A DNA stretch of 64,000 nucleotides from positions 620,001 to 684,000 of the forward strand of contig NZ_LR134117.1 in the NCBI RefSeq assembly GCF_900635445.1, given 5' to 3'. The position numbers and the translations under genes were made by a program. The notes under the pieces were generated by a model. The model did no database searches and had not been told where the DNA came from. It saw only the letters and a program-made list of their open reading frames with translations. Below, in pieces: positions 32,022 to 41,841 of this stretch. Source of the DNA: Serratia odorifera (GTDB lineage: Bacteria > Pseudomonadota > Gammaproteobacteria > Enterobacterales > Enterobacteriaceae). Within the stretch, counting starts at the first letter, position 1; the number at the start of each line of letters is the position of its first letter.

Positions 32022-33540
32022 TTATTCCGCTGCCATTAACCGACGGTATTCGTCATAGGCATAAAGATCGGTCATGCCACTGATATAATCCTGCACTAAA
32101 CGCGCGCGGAAATAATACTCGCGGATCGCCAACTGTTCCTGCGATAAATGCTGCAGCCCTTCCACCGCTTCCTGATAGGCCAGTCGGTGTTTGGTCGACA
32201 ATTTGTGAAACAGCCGCGTTTCAATCGGGTAATCACGGTGGCTGTCATCTTGCACCAGACGGCTGAAGTCCGCCAACGGCATCGCCAGCAACGGACTGTA
32301 GATATCCAGCAGGCCGCTGATGACGCGGTAGCCCTGCAGTTCCAGCTGTTCCACTTCCGGGTGATTGAACACGTGCTTGAACGCCACGTTCTTGAAAATC
32401 TTCAACAGCTGGTATGCCGGGCTGGAATCCTCCAGTAACGCCTGATTGAAATTGCCCTGATAGACCGCCTCCAGGTTGTCGATAAAGCGTTGCGCAGCAT
32501 GCGGCACCAGGCGCGCCACGGTAAATACTCGCAAATACATGAAGAACTGATCTTCGGCGCTGCGCCGCGCGCCACCGCGGTCGATTTTACGGAAGGCGCT
32601 GGCAACGGTTTTATCAAACAGATCGCCCGGGGTGACCACGCCCCATTCCTGGGTCAGATGCAGATAAAGTTGCTCAACGGTAAAGATATTTTTTTCTACC
32701 GCGTCTTCCAGGTCGGCAACGCAATAAGAAATATCGTCGGCGGCTTCCATAATATAGGTCAATGGGAAACGATCGAACTCCCCCATATTCAATTCGCGAC
32801 GCAGCCGATCGACAAAGGCCTCTTCCGCCAGATAAAAACCGGGCTTCTTCATCAAATAACTGTGACTGGCTGGAATATCATCCGCCCAATATGCCGGACG
32901 GGTATATTTTAATATACAGCCCACCTGCGCGTAGGTCAGGTTCAATTTCAGCAGGGTATACACCAGTCGAATAGCCTGGGCATTACCCTCGAAATGACTG
33001 AGATCGTGACGAATGCGGCTGCGCAGGCGGTTAAGATCGCTTTCCCCCTCATGCAGACGCAATACCTCAACCGAGCAGCGATCCTGACTGCTCGGCTGGC
33101 TGCCGCAGCTGGCAGGATCCAGGCGCTGGCTGAACCAGTCGTTAATCGCCGACTCGCCAAAATGGCCAAACGGCGGATTGCCGATGTCATGCATCAGGCA
33201 GGCCATTTCCACGATGCTTTCAAACGGATCGAGCAGGCGGGTCAGGCCGAGCCGATCGATGCGTTGCTCCTGCTTGAAACGGTTGAGGATCTCTTTGGCA
33301 ATATGTCGCCCAACCTGCTGCACCTCCATCGAATGGGTCAGACGACTGCGCACCGCGGCATTGCGCTCCAGCGGGAAAACCTGGGTTTTTTGCTGCAATC
33401 GGCGGATCGCTGCCGAATTGACGATCCGCCCCGCGATCGCTCTCGAACTGACGAATGATATCGTATTCTTCCTCGGCTTCGATCGGTTTACTGAACGGCC
33501 GCTGGAAGCTGATTTTCTGTTTAAAGTCGATCCCGGACAT
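32022..33540 (-). CDS. dgt: dGTP triphosphohydrolase Dgt (frameshift)
   Basis: Dgt hydrolyses dGTP to deoxyguanosine and triphosphate. The start MSGIDFKQKISFQRPFSKPI matches the family. One extra G near 33433 (CGGGG) breaks the frame at residue 36, after QFESDRG. Beyond it come the HD-domain metal residues in RSRLTHSMEVQQVGRHIAKE and MACLMHDIGNPPFGHFGE, and the C-terminal YISGMTDLYAYDEYRRLMA. Repaired length about 505 residues. It is followed by degP in the same direction, as in E. coli. Confidence 0.93.
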
Positions 33541-33669
33541 CTGGTTCTCTCCCCTTGGCGCATTACCCCCGTGATAACAATTCCCAACGGCGGATGCAAC
33601 GGATTATCTCTCTTTCAGAGCCATGATAGACTATGCGCAATTCTCACACCCAATCAGCGAGTATTATTT

Positions 33670-34371
33670 ATGAAAGTAGGCATCATCGGCGCCATGGAAC
33701 AAGAAGTGACCCTGCTGCGCGAACAAATTGAAAACCGCCAGACGATTCAACGCGCGGGCTGTGAAATCTATACCGGCCAGATCGGCGGCGTCGAGGTGGC
33801 GCTCCTGAAGTCTGGCATCGGTAAAGTTGCGGCGGCGCTGGGTACCACTTTGCTGCTGGAACATTGCCAACCGGACGTGGTGATCAACACCGGATCCGCC
33901 GGCGGCCTGGCCTCGACGCTGAAAGTAGGCGATATCGTGGTGTCGGAAGAAGTGCGCTATCACGATGCCGACGTGACTGCCTTTGGCTATCAACCAGGCC
34001 AAATGGCCGGCTGCCCGGCGGCCTTCGTTGCCAATGATGCGCTGATTGCGCTGGCAGAGAACTGCATTAAACAGCTGGAACTCAATGCGGTACGTGGCCT
34101 GATTTGCAGCGGTGACGCCTTTATCAACGGCGCAGAGCCGCTGGCGCGCATTCGCGCCACCTTCCCAAATGTAGCGGCGGTGGAGATGGAAGCGGCGGCC
34201 ATTGGCCATGTTTGCCACCAGTTCAACACGCCGTTCGTCGTCGTTCGCGCCATTTCCGACGTCGCTGACAGCGAATCGCACATGAGCTTCGACGAGTTTC
34301 TGGTGGTCGCGGCCAAGCAGTCCTCGCTGATGGTCAATGCGATGCTGCAGACGCTGGCCAAACGCGGTTAA
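33670..34371 (+). CDS. mtnN: 5'-methylthioadenosine/S-adenosylhomocysteine nucleosidase
   Basis: MtnN cleaves MTA, SAH and 5'-deoxyadenosine to adenine and the ribose product, feeding methionine salvage and AI-2 formation. This 233-residue protein starts MKVGIIGAMEQEV, with catalytic Glu12. The ribose-binding region is AAVEMEAAAIGHVC and the catalytic Asp lies in RAISDVADSESH. Start chosen at ATG 33670; the upstream open frame overlaps dgt. It is divergent from dgt, and the GTG of btuF follows one base after its stop. Confidence 0.95.
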   Translation: MKVGIIGAMEQEVTLLREQIENRQTIQRAGCEIYTGQIGGVEVALLKSGIGKVAAALGTTLLLEHCQPDVVINTGSAGGLASTLKVGDIVVSEEVRYHDADVTAFGYQPGQMAGCPAAFVANDALIALAENCIKQLELNAVRGLICSGDAFINGAEPLARIRATFPNVAAVEMEAAAIGHVCHQFNTPFVVVRAISDVADSESHMSFDEFLVVAAKQSSLMVNAMLQTLAKRG

Positions 34372-34372
34372 T

Positions 34373-35179
34373 GTGAAGCGACGCGGCTCTTTCTTTCCGT
34401 GGCTGCTGGCGCTGGCACTGGTATTGCCGGCATCGGCGGCGCAACGCGTCATCAGTCTGGCGCCGAATACCACCGAGCTGGCCTACGCCGCAGGCATGGG
34501 GGATAGCCTGCTGGCAGTCAGTGCCTTTTCCGATTATCCCCCACAGGCCAAAAAGCTGGAACAGGTAGCCTCCTGGCAGGGGATCAATCTCGAGCGGGTG
34601 TTGGCATTGAAGCCGGATCTGATCCTGGCCTGGCGCGGCGGCAACCCGCAGCGGGTTCTGGATCAGTTGGCGTCTTTCGGCATCCCGATTTTTTATGCCG
34701 ATGCGAAAAATATCGACGACATAGCCCAGTCGCTGGACGACCTGGCTCGTTACAGCCCACATCCGCTGCAGGCACACCAGGCGGCAGAACTGATTCGTCG
34801 GCAAACCGCACAACTGAAAGCCCGCTATGCCAGCAACCAGCCGCGCCGCGTCCTGTTGCAGTTCGGCACTCAACCGCTGTTCACCAGTTCGGGCGCTACG
34901 CTGCAAAGCCAGGTACTGTCGCTGTGCGGCGCTGAAAATCTGTTCGCCGACAGCCGCATGGCCTGGCCGCAAATCAGTCGCGAACAGGTACTGGCGCGCA
35001 AACCGCAGGCGGTCGTCATAACCGGCGGCGCCAGACAGGTCGCCAGCGTCAAGGCGTTTTGGGCTCCGCAACTGCAGGTGCCGGTGATTGCGCTGAACGA
35101 GGACTGGTTCAACCGCGCCGGGCCGCGCATTATGCTGGCGGCGCAGCAGCTGTGTAGCCAACTGGCGGAGATCCGCTGA
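34373..35179 (+). CDS. btuF: Vitamin B12-binding periplasmic protein BtuF
   Basis: BtuF binds cobalamin for the BtuCD importer. The 268-residue precursor most likely starts with GTG at 34373 (VKRRGSFFPWLLALALVLPASA, a signal peptide), one base after the mtnN stop. Upstream in-frame ATG 34337 would put an unlikely charged stretch ahead of the signal. The mature part shows ISLAPNTTELAYAAGMGDSLLAVSAFSDYPPQA and DLILAWRGGNPQRVLDQL, typical of helical-backbone binding proteins. Its stop overlaps the yadS start by one base. Confidence 0.93.
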   Translation: MKRRGSFFPWLLALALVLPASAAQRVISLAPNTTELAYAAGMGDSLLAVSAFSDYPPQAKKLEQVASWQGINLERVLALKPDLILAWRGGNPQRVLDQLASFGIPIFYADAKNIDDIAQSLDDLARYSPHPLQAHQAAELIRRQTAQLKARYASNQPRRVLLQFGTQPLFTSSGATLQSQVLSLCGAENLFADSRMAWPQISREQVLARKPQAVVITGGARQVASVKAFWAPQLQVPVIALNEDWFNRAGPRIMLAAQQLCSQLAEIR

Positions 35180-35793
35180 TGCTGGTGTTCTGGCTGGATA
35201 TTCTGGGCACCGCGGTATTTGCCATTTCAGGCGTACTGCTGGCGGGCAAATTACGCATGGATCCGTTCGGCGTTCTGGTGCTGGGGGTGGTCACCGCGGT
35301 CGGTGGCGGCACTATCCGCGATATGGCGCTGGCCAACGGGCCGGTGTTCTGGGTGCAGGATCCCACCGATCTGGTGGTGGCGATGGTCACCTGCGTACTG
35401 ACGCTGCTGCTGGTGCGACAGCCGCGCCGTTTGCCGAAATGGATCCTGCCGGTGCTGGACGCCGTCGGACTGGCGGTGTTTGTCGGCATCGGCGTCAATA
35501 AAGCCTTTGCCGCCGGTAGTGGACCACTGGTGGCCATCTGCATGGGGGTGATTACCGGCGTTGGCGGCGGTATCATTCGCGATGTGCTGGCTCGGGAAAT
35601 TCCGATGATCCTGCGCACCGAAATTTACGCCACCGCCTGCATTATCGGCGGCATCATCCATGCAACCGCCTATTACAGCTTTGGCATGCCACTCCAGCAG
35701 GCAATGATGCTCGGTATGGCCATTACGCTGATAATCCGGCTGGCGGCGATTCGCTGGCACCTGAAACTGCCGGCCTTTATCCTCGAACAATAG
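35179..35793 (+). CDS. yadS: YadS, trimeric intracellular cation channel (TRIC) family protein
   Basis: This 204-residue inner-membrane protein has about seven hydrophobic segments and two internal repeats of the UPF0126/TRIC domain. The repeats are marked by DPFGVLVLGVVTAVGGGTIRDM and GVITGVGGGIIRDVLARE. Bacterial homologues form potassium-permeable channels; the role here is unknown. It is coupled to btuF by overlapping stop and start codons. Confidence 0.85.
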   Translation: MLVFWLDILGTAVFAISGVLLAGKLRMDPFGVLVLGVVTAVGGGTIRDMALANGPVFWVQDPTDLVVAMVTCVLTLLLVRQPRRLPKWILPVLDAVGLAVFVGIGVNKAFAAGSGPLVAICMGVITGVGGGIIRDVLAREIPMILRTEIYATACIIGGIIHATAYYSFGMPLQQAMMLGMAITLIIRLAAIRWHLKLPAFILEQ

Positions 35794-35800
35794 GCAATAA

Positions 35801-35834
35801 AAAACCCGCCAACGGTGCTCCGTTAGCGGGTTTT
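35801..35834. terminator. Bidirectional terminator between yadS and erpA
   Basis: AAAACCCGCCAACGG and CCGTTAGCGGGTTTT form a long stem with one mismatch and a short loop, flanked by A-rich and T-rich ends, between two convergent genes. Confidence 0.9.
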
Positions 35835-35848
35835 GGCCATGCAGTGCA

Positions 35849-36193
35849 TCAGATGCTGAATGAAGAACCGCAACCGCAGGTGGTTTTGGCATTCGGGTTG
35901 GTGACCACAAAACGTGAACCTTCCAGCCCTTCGGTATAGTCCACCGACCCGCCGACCAGATATTGCAGACTCATTGGATCAACCACCAGCGCTACGCCCT
36001 GTTTCTCAATGGTCATGTCGCCTTCGTTGATCTTGTCGTCGAAAGTGAAGCCGTATTGGAATCCGCTGCACCCACCGCCGGTAATGTAAACCCGCAACTT
36101 CAGGTCCGGGTTTTCTTCATCAGCAATCAGGAATTTCACCTTCTTTGCTGCCGCCTCGGTAAATTGCAGGGGCAGTGCCGTTTCATCGCTCAT
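35849..36193 (-). CDS. erpA: Iron-sulfur cluster insertion protein ErpA
   Basis: ErpA is an A-type carrier delivering Fe-S clusters to apo-enzymes, including isoprenoid synthesis. The 114-residue protein starts MSDETALPLQFTEAAAKK. The three cluster-ligand cysteines are visible in TGGGCSGFQYGF and KTTCGCGSSF. Start chosen at 36193, the family start, rather than the in-frame codon at 36211. Confidence 0.96.
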   Translation of the reverse strand: MSDETALPLQFTEAAAKKVKFLIADEENPDLKLRVYITGGGCSGFQYGFTFDDKINEGDMTIEKQGVALVVDPMSLQYLVGGSVDYTEGLEGSRFVVTNPNAKTTCGCGSSFSI

Positions 36194-36282
36194 ACTCGTT
36201 ACTCCCAACATTGTTCAGCCTCAGGTCGCGACGATGGCAGCCTGATTAATATTAACGATTATCCAATACCTGAGTGTTGCGT

Positions 36283-37726
36283 TCAAGTATTCGCCGCATT
36301 TGTTGCATCTTCTTTACCTGTTTTATCGGCCGTGGCCTGGGTCTGCTGCGCTTCCTGCTTTTCTAACGTGCGGGCCAACAGTGAAGAATACAAGGGCTTA
36401 CCACCGAGTAATTGCGCCACCAGCGTCGCGCCGAGGCAGGTTATAATCATTGGTAATATCAACTGATAATTGTCGGTCATTTCCAGCACCAGCACGATGC
36501 CGGTCAGCGGTGCACGTACCGTGGCGGCAAACAGCGCGCCCATTCCGGCAATGGCGAAGGTACCGGCTTCAAGGCCGTACTGCGGAAATAAATGCCCGCT
36601 GGCCAAGCCAAATGCGGTACCGAACAAGGTGCCCAACGCCAGCATCGGCGCAAAAATGCCGCCAGGCGCGCCGGAGGCAAAGCACAACAGGGTGGTTACA
36701 ACGCGCGCAATAAAAATGAACATCAGCATGCCGACGGTGTAATTGCCCGCCGCAGCAATCGGTATCAGGCCAAAACCGCCGCCCGCCGCCTGCGGCTGGA
36801 TCAGGCCGAGAATGCCGCACATGCCGCCGAGTAGACCGCCGATCAGCAGGATCTTGCGCATGTTGCCGCCGTGAATACGTGCAAACATATCCTGAGTGCG
36901 AAATATCAAGCGGTTAAACATCACGCCAACCGCACCGAATACCGCGCCGAGCACCAGATACAGCCACAGGGTATTGGTGGGTGCCGAAGACAATTTGCCC
37001 ACCTCAATCACCGAGTGTTGCCCATTGAAAATCTGGAACACCACCGCCGACATGATCACGCCGATAAACACCGCTTTTATCGAAATCAGGTTATAACGAA
37101 ACTGCGGTCGCATCTCTTCGATAATGAACAGAATGCCGGCCAATGGCGCGTTGAACGCGGCGGAAAGCCCGGCAGCCGCGCCGGTGGCCAACAGAGAATG
37201 GCGCGCTTCCGCGCCGCGAATGCGGAAAATATCCAGCACCATGCGCCCGACGTTGCCGCCCATCTGTACCGTTGGCCCTTCGCGCCCGAGCACCATGCCA
37301 GCCCCCCAGCGTGCCCATGCCGCCGATGAATTTCACCGGAATCACTCGCCACCAGCGCACCGGCCGTAACTCTTCCAGCGCACCTTCGATTTCAGGAATG
37401 CCGGATCCGCCGGCTTCCGGTGCAAAGCGTCGCACCAGGTAATAGCCAAGCACCGCCAGCGCTGCGGAGAAAAGAAACGCCAGCGGCCAGACCAGAAACC
37501 AGTAATTGGCAACATAGGCCAGACCGGAGAGCCGTTGCTGCTGAACCCAATCCACGGCTTTCTCAAACGCGACGCCCAGCAGACCGGCCAGGGTGCCCAC
37601 CAGCGCCGCCATCACCAGTATCGCCACCGGCGTTTTGTCGCGACGCATAAATTGGCGCACCCGGTCGCTGGGCTTCAGGTGCGCAAAACGCACCCGCGGA
37701 GGTTGCTTTTGTAAATCAGTCATCAT
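36283..37726 (-). CDS. clcA: H+/Cl- exchange transporter ClcA (frameshift)
   Basis: ClcA exchanges two chloride for one proton, aiding extreme-acid survival. It starts MMTDLQKQPPRVRFAHLK. The selectivity motif is GGSGIPEIEG, the external gating glutamate lies in GREGPTVQMGGNVG, and the proton-path glutamate in FIIEEMRPQFRY. One extra base in the CCCCCC run near 37302-37307 splits the protein just before the gate motif. Repaired length about 480 residues. The C-terminal tail (EKQEAQQTQATADKTGK) is polar and probably unstructured. Confidence 0.95.
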
Positions 37727-37902
37727 GAGTTATTTATTATTGGCAAGATAAGTAATACAAATAGCGAGCGGGTCATTCTAGCGCAGACTGACGCTTGCCG
37801 CCCGGCGAAATAGGTATCTGACTGTGATCGTTTCATAACGGCGCACACTTCTCTAGAATATGCCGGTCAAATTAATTTAATGAAACTTCCAGGAGCCGAT
37901 TT

Positions 37903-39192
37903 ATGAGCTTGCACAGCAAGTCCGAAAGTCTGTATGCACAGGCGCAACAGTTGATCCCGGGTGGGGTTAACTCTCCGGTGCGTGCATTCACCGGTGTAGG
38001 CGGTGTACCGCTGTTTATCGAGCGTGCCGACGGCGCTTATCTGTTTGATGCCGATGGCAAAGCCTATATCGATTATGTCGGTTCCTGGGGCCCGATGGTG
38101 CTGGGACATAATCACCCGGCCATCCGCAACGCGGTTATCGAAGCGGCCGAACGCGGTCTGAGCTTCGGCGCACCGACCGAGATGGAAGTCAAAATGGCCG
38201 AACTGGTGACCGAACTGGTACCGACCATGGATATGGTGCGCATGGTGAACTCCGGCACCGAAGCCACCATGAGTGCCATTCGCCTGGCTCGCGGCTATAC
38301 CAACCGTGACAAGATCGTCAAGTTTGAAGGCTGTTACCACGGCCACGCCGACTGCCTGCTGGTAAAAGCCGGTTCCGGCGCGCTGACGCTGGGTCAGCCC
38401 AACTCTCCGGGCGTGCCGGCAGATTTCGCCAAGCACACCCTGACCTGCACCTATAACGATCTGGATTCGGTGCGCAGCGCGTTCGAACAGTACCCGTCAG
38501 AGATCGCCTGCATCATCGTTGAACCGGTTGCCGGCAACATGAACTGCGTGCCGCCGCTGCCCGAATTCCTGCCCGGCCTGCGCGCGCTGTGTGACAAATA
38601 CGGCGCACTGCTGATCATCGACGAAGTGATGACCGGTTTCCGCGTGGCGCTGGCCGGGGCACAGGCCTACTATCAGGTGGAACCGGATCTGACCTGCCTG
38701 GGCAAAATCATCGGTGGCGGTATGCCGGTAGGGGCGTTCGGCGGCCGTCGCGAAGTGATGGCGGCGCTGGCGCCGACCGGCCCGGTCTATCAGGCCGGTA
38801 CGCTGTCCGGTAATCCGATCGCCATGGCCGCCGGCTTTGCCTGCCTGAATCTGGTTGCCCAGCCGGGCGTACACCAGACGCTGACCGAGCTGACAGAAAT
38901 GCTGGCAACGGGCCTGCTGCACGCCGCCAAAGAGGAGAATATCCCGCTGGTAGTCAACAACGTCGGCGGCATGTTCGGCCTGTTCTTTACCGACGCCACC
39001 ACGGTGACCTGCTATCAGGACGTGATGCAGTGCGATGTGGAACGCTTTAAGCGTTTCTTCCACCTGATGCTGGATGAAGGGATTTATCTGGCGCCGTCGG
39101 CCTTCGAAGCCGGTTTTATGTCGGTGGCACACAGCAAGGAAGATATTCAGCGCACCATCGATGCGGCACGCCGCTGCTTCGCCAAACTGTAA
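37903..39192 (+). CDS. hemL: Glutamate-1-semialdehyde 2,1-aminomutase HemL
   Basis: HemL makes 5-aminolevulinate for haem synthesis. The 429-residue PLP enzyme starts MSLHSKSESLYAQAQQLIPGG, after CCAGGAG. The cofactor lysine lies in CLGKIIGGGMPVGAFGG, the aspartate in LLIIDEVMTGFRVALAG, and YVGSWGPMVLGHNHPA marks the substrate region. The frame is intact. It is divergent from clcA, as in E. coli. Confidence 0.97.
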   Translation: MSLHSKSESLYAQAQQLIPGGVNSPVRAFTGVGGVPLFIERADGAYLFDADGKAYIDYVGSWGPMVLGHNHPAIRNAVIEAAERGLSFGAPTEMEVKMAELVTELVPTMDMVRMVNSGTEATMSAIRLARGYTNRDKIVKFEGCYHGHADCLLVKAGSGALTLGQPNSPGVPADFAKHTLTCTYNDLDSVRSAFEQYPSEIACIIVEPVAGNMNCVPPLPEFLPGLRALCDKYGALLIIDEVMTGFRVALAGAQAYYQVEPDLTCLGKIIGGGMPVGAFGGRREVMAALAPTGPVYQAGTLSGNPIAMAAGFACLNLVAQPGVHQTLTELTEMLATGLLHAAKEENIPLVVNNVGGMFGLFFTDATTVTCYQDVMQCDVERFKRFFHLMLDEGIYLAPSAFEAGFMSVAHSKEDIQRTIDAARRCFAKL

Positions 39193-39213
39193 GCGCGTCA
39201 GCTAAAAAGGATA

Positions 39214-39239
39214 ACGGGCGCCTTATGCGCCCGTTTTTT
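39214..39239 (+). terminator. Terminator of hemL
   Basis: ACGGGCGC and GCGCCCGT form a perfect 8-bp stem with a 5-base loop, followed by six T, 20 bases past the hemL stop. Confidence 0.9.
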
Positions 39240-39241
39240 GT

Positions 39242-40096
39242 TTACAGCAAGGTGCCGTAAATCGTCAGCAGCGCCACCACCACCACCACTACCATGGTAA
39301 CTTTACGCGCCAGCGTCACCGCAGCACGTGGCGTTTGTACCGGATCGGTATGTGGCTCGCGCGCCAAAGAGAACTGCGCCAGACGAGTCAGCACCTGATA
39401 CTGCGAGGTGCGGCGATCGCCCAACGAGGCAAACCAGGCCGGCAGCGCCTTTTCACCATGGCCGATCAGCGCATACGCCACGCCCACCAGGCGTACCGGG
39501 ATCCAGTCCAGCCAATGCAGCACGCTGTCGATGCCGGAGCGCGAACGTTCCAGCGGTGTATTGTGACGCGCCAGCCAGGTCTGATAGGCACGCAGAAAGG
39601 CATAACCGGCCAACGCAATCGGCCCATAAGGCCCGCTGACCACAAACCAGAACAACGGCGCCAGGTAATAACGGTAGTTGATCCACAGCAGCGCATTCTG
39701 CAATTCGCGCAACCGATCTGCTTCACTGCAATCCACCGGTAGCCCGTGGATCAGCGCCAGCTCTTCCGCCAGTTGATCGCTGGCATGGGCGTCGCCCTGC
39801 CGCGCCGCCTTCAGATAGGCACGGTAGTGCTTGCGTTTGATACCGGCCCCTACGCACAGCAGGCTGATAATCACCCACAGTGCCAGCGTAAGCACGCCGA
39901 AGAACAGCCCCTGCGACAGCCACAAAAGTGCGCCGACCACCACCATCCAGCCGAGCACCAGAGCCAGCGTTTGCACCAGCGAGAAGCGCTGCAGTCGATG
40001 AAACACCACCTCCAGCCGGTGATCCAACTGCCAGTGTTCGCCCAGTTTGAACAGGCGTTCCCATGCCAGAACCAGTAACAGCGTAAACAGCGTCAT
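39242..40096 (-). CDS. ampE: AmpE, putative inner-membrane signalling protein
   Basis: This 284-residue integral membrane protein starts MTLFTLLLVLAWERLFKLGEHWQL, with four or so hydrophobic segments near residues 45-85, 150 and 265. In enterobacteria it is co-transcribed with ampD, linked to beta-lactamase induction and cell-wall recycling, but its biochemical role is unclear. Here the upstream position normally held by ampD is only 209 bases wide and has no AmpD frame. Confidence 0.85.
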   Translation of the reverse strand: MTLFTLLLVLAWERLFKLGEHWQLDHRLEVVFHRLQRFSLVQTLALVLGWMVVVGALLWLSQGLFFGVLTLALWVIISLLCVGAGIKRKHYRAYLKAARQGDAHASDQLAEELALIHGLPVDCSEADRLRELQNALLWINYRYYLAPLFWFVVSGPYGPIALAGYAFLRAYQTWLARHNTPLERSRSGIDSVLHWLDWIPVRLVGVAYALIGHGEKALPAWFASLGDRRTSQYQVLTRLAQFSLAREPHTDPVQTPRAAVTLARKVTMVVVVVVALLTIYGTLL

Positions 40097-40305
40097 TAGC
40101 TATGTTTCTCCCTTATTATCACGCCCAGCCGGGTGCCAGGGCTAAACTGCGTTGCTCCACAGATGCCAGATAATTCTTGCTGCCGATATCGGATAATACC
40201 TGATTCATATTTCAGTAACAGCGACCCGCTCTGCCGGTGGTACTTATCTTTGCAACAGAGTAGCATGTTTCAACTTCTTCCTAAGTCCCCTTTTCGGAGT
40301 CACCT
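40097..40305. other. ampE-nadC gap where ampD is expected
   Basis: AmpD needs about 560 bases, so it cannot fit. Only a 29-codon leftward frame is present (40208 down to 40119, ending LALAPGWA), with no clear ribosome site. The rest holds the nadC leader. Confidence 0.5.
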
Positions 40306-41196
40306 ATGCCGACACATCGCTACAGTGCCGACAGCCGCCGCAGCGAGCTTCTTACACGAATTGAGCATGACATTCCCTATGCCGTAGCCCAGGCGCTGCG
40401 GGAAGATCTGGGAGGTGAAGTGAATGCGGATCGTGATATTACCGCCCAGTTGCTGCCGGCCGACAAACAGGCGCAGGCCACTATCATCACTCGCGAAGCC
40501 GGCGTTTTTTGCGGGCAACGCTGGCTGAACGAAGTCTTTATCCAATTGGGCAATCAGATCCAGGTTGAATGGCTGGTCGCCGACGGCGATGCGCTGATCC
40601 CCAACCAGCCGCTGTGCCGTTTGCACGGCCCGGCCCGCATTTTGCTGACCGGCGAACGCACCGCGCTGAACTTTGTGCAGACCCTGTCCGGCGTCGCCAG
40701 TGAAGTCAGCCGTTATGTCGCTCTGCTGGCTGGCACCCGCACCCGTCTGCTGGATACCCGCAAGACGCTGCCAGGCCTGCGTACCGCCTTGAAATATGCG
40801 GTGCTGTGCGGCGGCGGCGGCAATCACCGTTTGGGGCTGTCCGATGCGTTTCTGATCAAGGAAAACCATATCATCGCCGCCGGCTCGATCAAAAACGCGG
40901 TGGAGCAAGCCTTCTGGCTACACGACGATGTGCCGGTAGAGGTGGAAGTGGAATCGCTGGACGAACTGCAGCAGGCGTTGGAAGCCGGGGCCGATATCGT
41001 CATGCTGGACAATTTCAGCGTCGACATGATGCGCCAGGCGGTTGCCCTGACCCAGCAGCGTGCCCAATTGGAAGTCTCCGGTAATGTCACCCATGAAACT
41101 CTGCGTGAATATGCTGAAACCGGCGTCGACTATATTTCGGTTGGCGCGCTCACCAAGCATGTTACCGCACTCGATCTGTCCATGCGCTTTAATTAA
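40306..41196 (+). CDS. nadC: Nicotinate-nucleotide pyrophosphorylase (quinolinate phosphoribosyltransferase) NadC
   Basis: NadC makes nicotinate mononucleotide from quinolinate and PRPP in NAD synthesis. The 296-residue protein starts MPTHRYSADSRRSELLTRIE. Substrate-binding motifs are LLTGERTALNFVQTLSGVAS, RTRLLDTRKTLPGLR and LKYAVLCGGGGNHRLGLSD, and the C-terminal part has VDYISVGALTKHV. The frame is intact. Confidence 0.97.
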   Translation: MPTHRYSADSRRSELLTRIEHDIPYAVAQALREDLGGEVNADRDITAQLLPADKQAQATIITREAGVFCGQRWLNEVFIQLGNQIQVEWLVADGDALIPNQPLCRLHGPARILLTGERTALNFVQTLSGVASEVSRYVALLAGTRTRLLDTRKTLPGLRTALKYAVLCGGGGNHRLGLSDAFLIKENHIIAAGSIKNAVEQAFWLHDDVPVEVEVESLDELQQALEAGADIVMLDNFSVDMMRQAVALTQQRAQLEVSGNVTHETLREYAETGVDYISVGALTKHVTALDLSMRFN

Positions 41197-41211
41197 CGCC
41201 CTCATCTTACC

Positions 41212-41234
41212 GTCTCCCGCATCAGGCGGGAGAC
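41212..41234 (+). terminator. Hairpin after nadC
   Basis: GTCTCCCGC and GCGGGAGAC form a perfect 9-bp stem with a 5-base loop, 15 bases after the nadC stop. The T-run is poor. Confidence 0.6.
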
Positions 41235-41397
41235 CTGTCTACCAAGTCAGATTGCGCTGCATGCCGCATAAATCATGCCGCTCGCTGCAACAGCCAGTCT
41301 TTTTGTCAAAACGGCGCGCAACCTGACCAACCGCCCCTCGCCCGACGTCATTCCAGGTATTACCGTTGCTGCCTTATTCATAAGGAGCAAGCAATCA

Positions 41398-41841
41398 ATG
41401 GACAGCCAACGTGGATTTACCCTGATCGAACTGATGGTCGTGATCGCCATCATCGCCATTCTCAGCGCTATCGGCGTCCCCGCCTATCAGCGTTATGTCC
41501 AGAAGGCCGCCATGACCGACATGTTGCAAGCGATGGCCCCGTATAAAATGGCGGTCGAGCTTTGCCTGCTGGACCACGGCAACCCGAGCAGCTGCAATGC
41601 CGGCAGCAAAGGTATTCCAGAAGGCGCGGCATCCCGCTATGTCAGCAATGTTCAGGTACAGCAAGGTGCGATCGTCCTTACCGGCAGCCAAACGCTGCAA
41701 GGCCTGACGGTGGCGCTGACGCCAGAGCAAAATAGCGTCGGACTGACGCGCTGGACCCGCCGATGCAGCGGCGACAGCGACGCGTTGAAACAGATATGCC
41801 AGGACGTGTTCCGCTTCGATGATACGGCTCAAGAGGCATGA
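41398..41841 (+). CDS. ppdD: Type IV major pilin-like prepilin PpdD
   Basis: This 147-residue prepilin has a short leader MDSQRG followed by the class IVa cleavage motif G-FTLIELMVVIAIIAILSAIG, with Glu5 present. Two C-terminal cysteines (RRCSGDSDALKQICQD) would form the D-region loop, and a second pair lies at ELCLLDHGNPSSCN. Start at 41398, preceded by AAGGAG. The gene overlaps hofB by four bases (ATGA), so pilin and assembly ATPase are coupled. Confidence 0.93.
   Translation: MDSQRGFTLIELMVVIAIIAILSAIGVPAYQRYVQKAAMTDMLQAMAPYKMAVELCLLDHGNPSSCNAGSKGIPEGAASRYVSNVQVQQGAIVLTGSQTLQGLTVALTPEQNSVGLTRWTRRCSGDSDALKQICQDVFRFDDTAQEA

Noticed and set aside
40119..40208. 29-codon leftward frame between ampE and nadC as an ampD remnant
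   Set aside because: The sequence (ending LALAPGWA) shows no convincing AmpD residue pattern and lacks a ribosome site.
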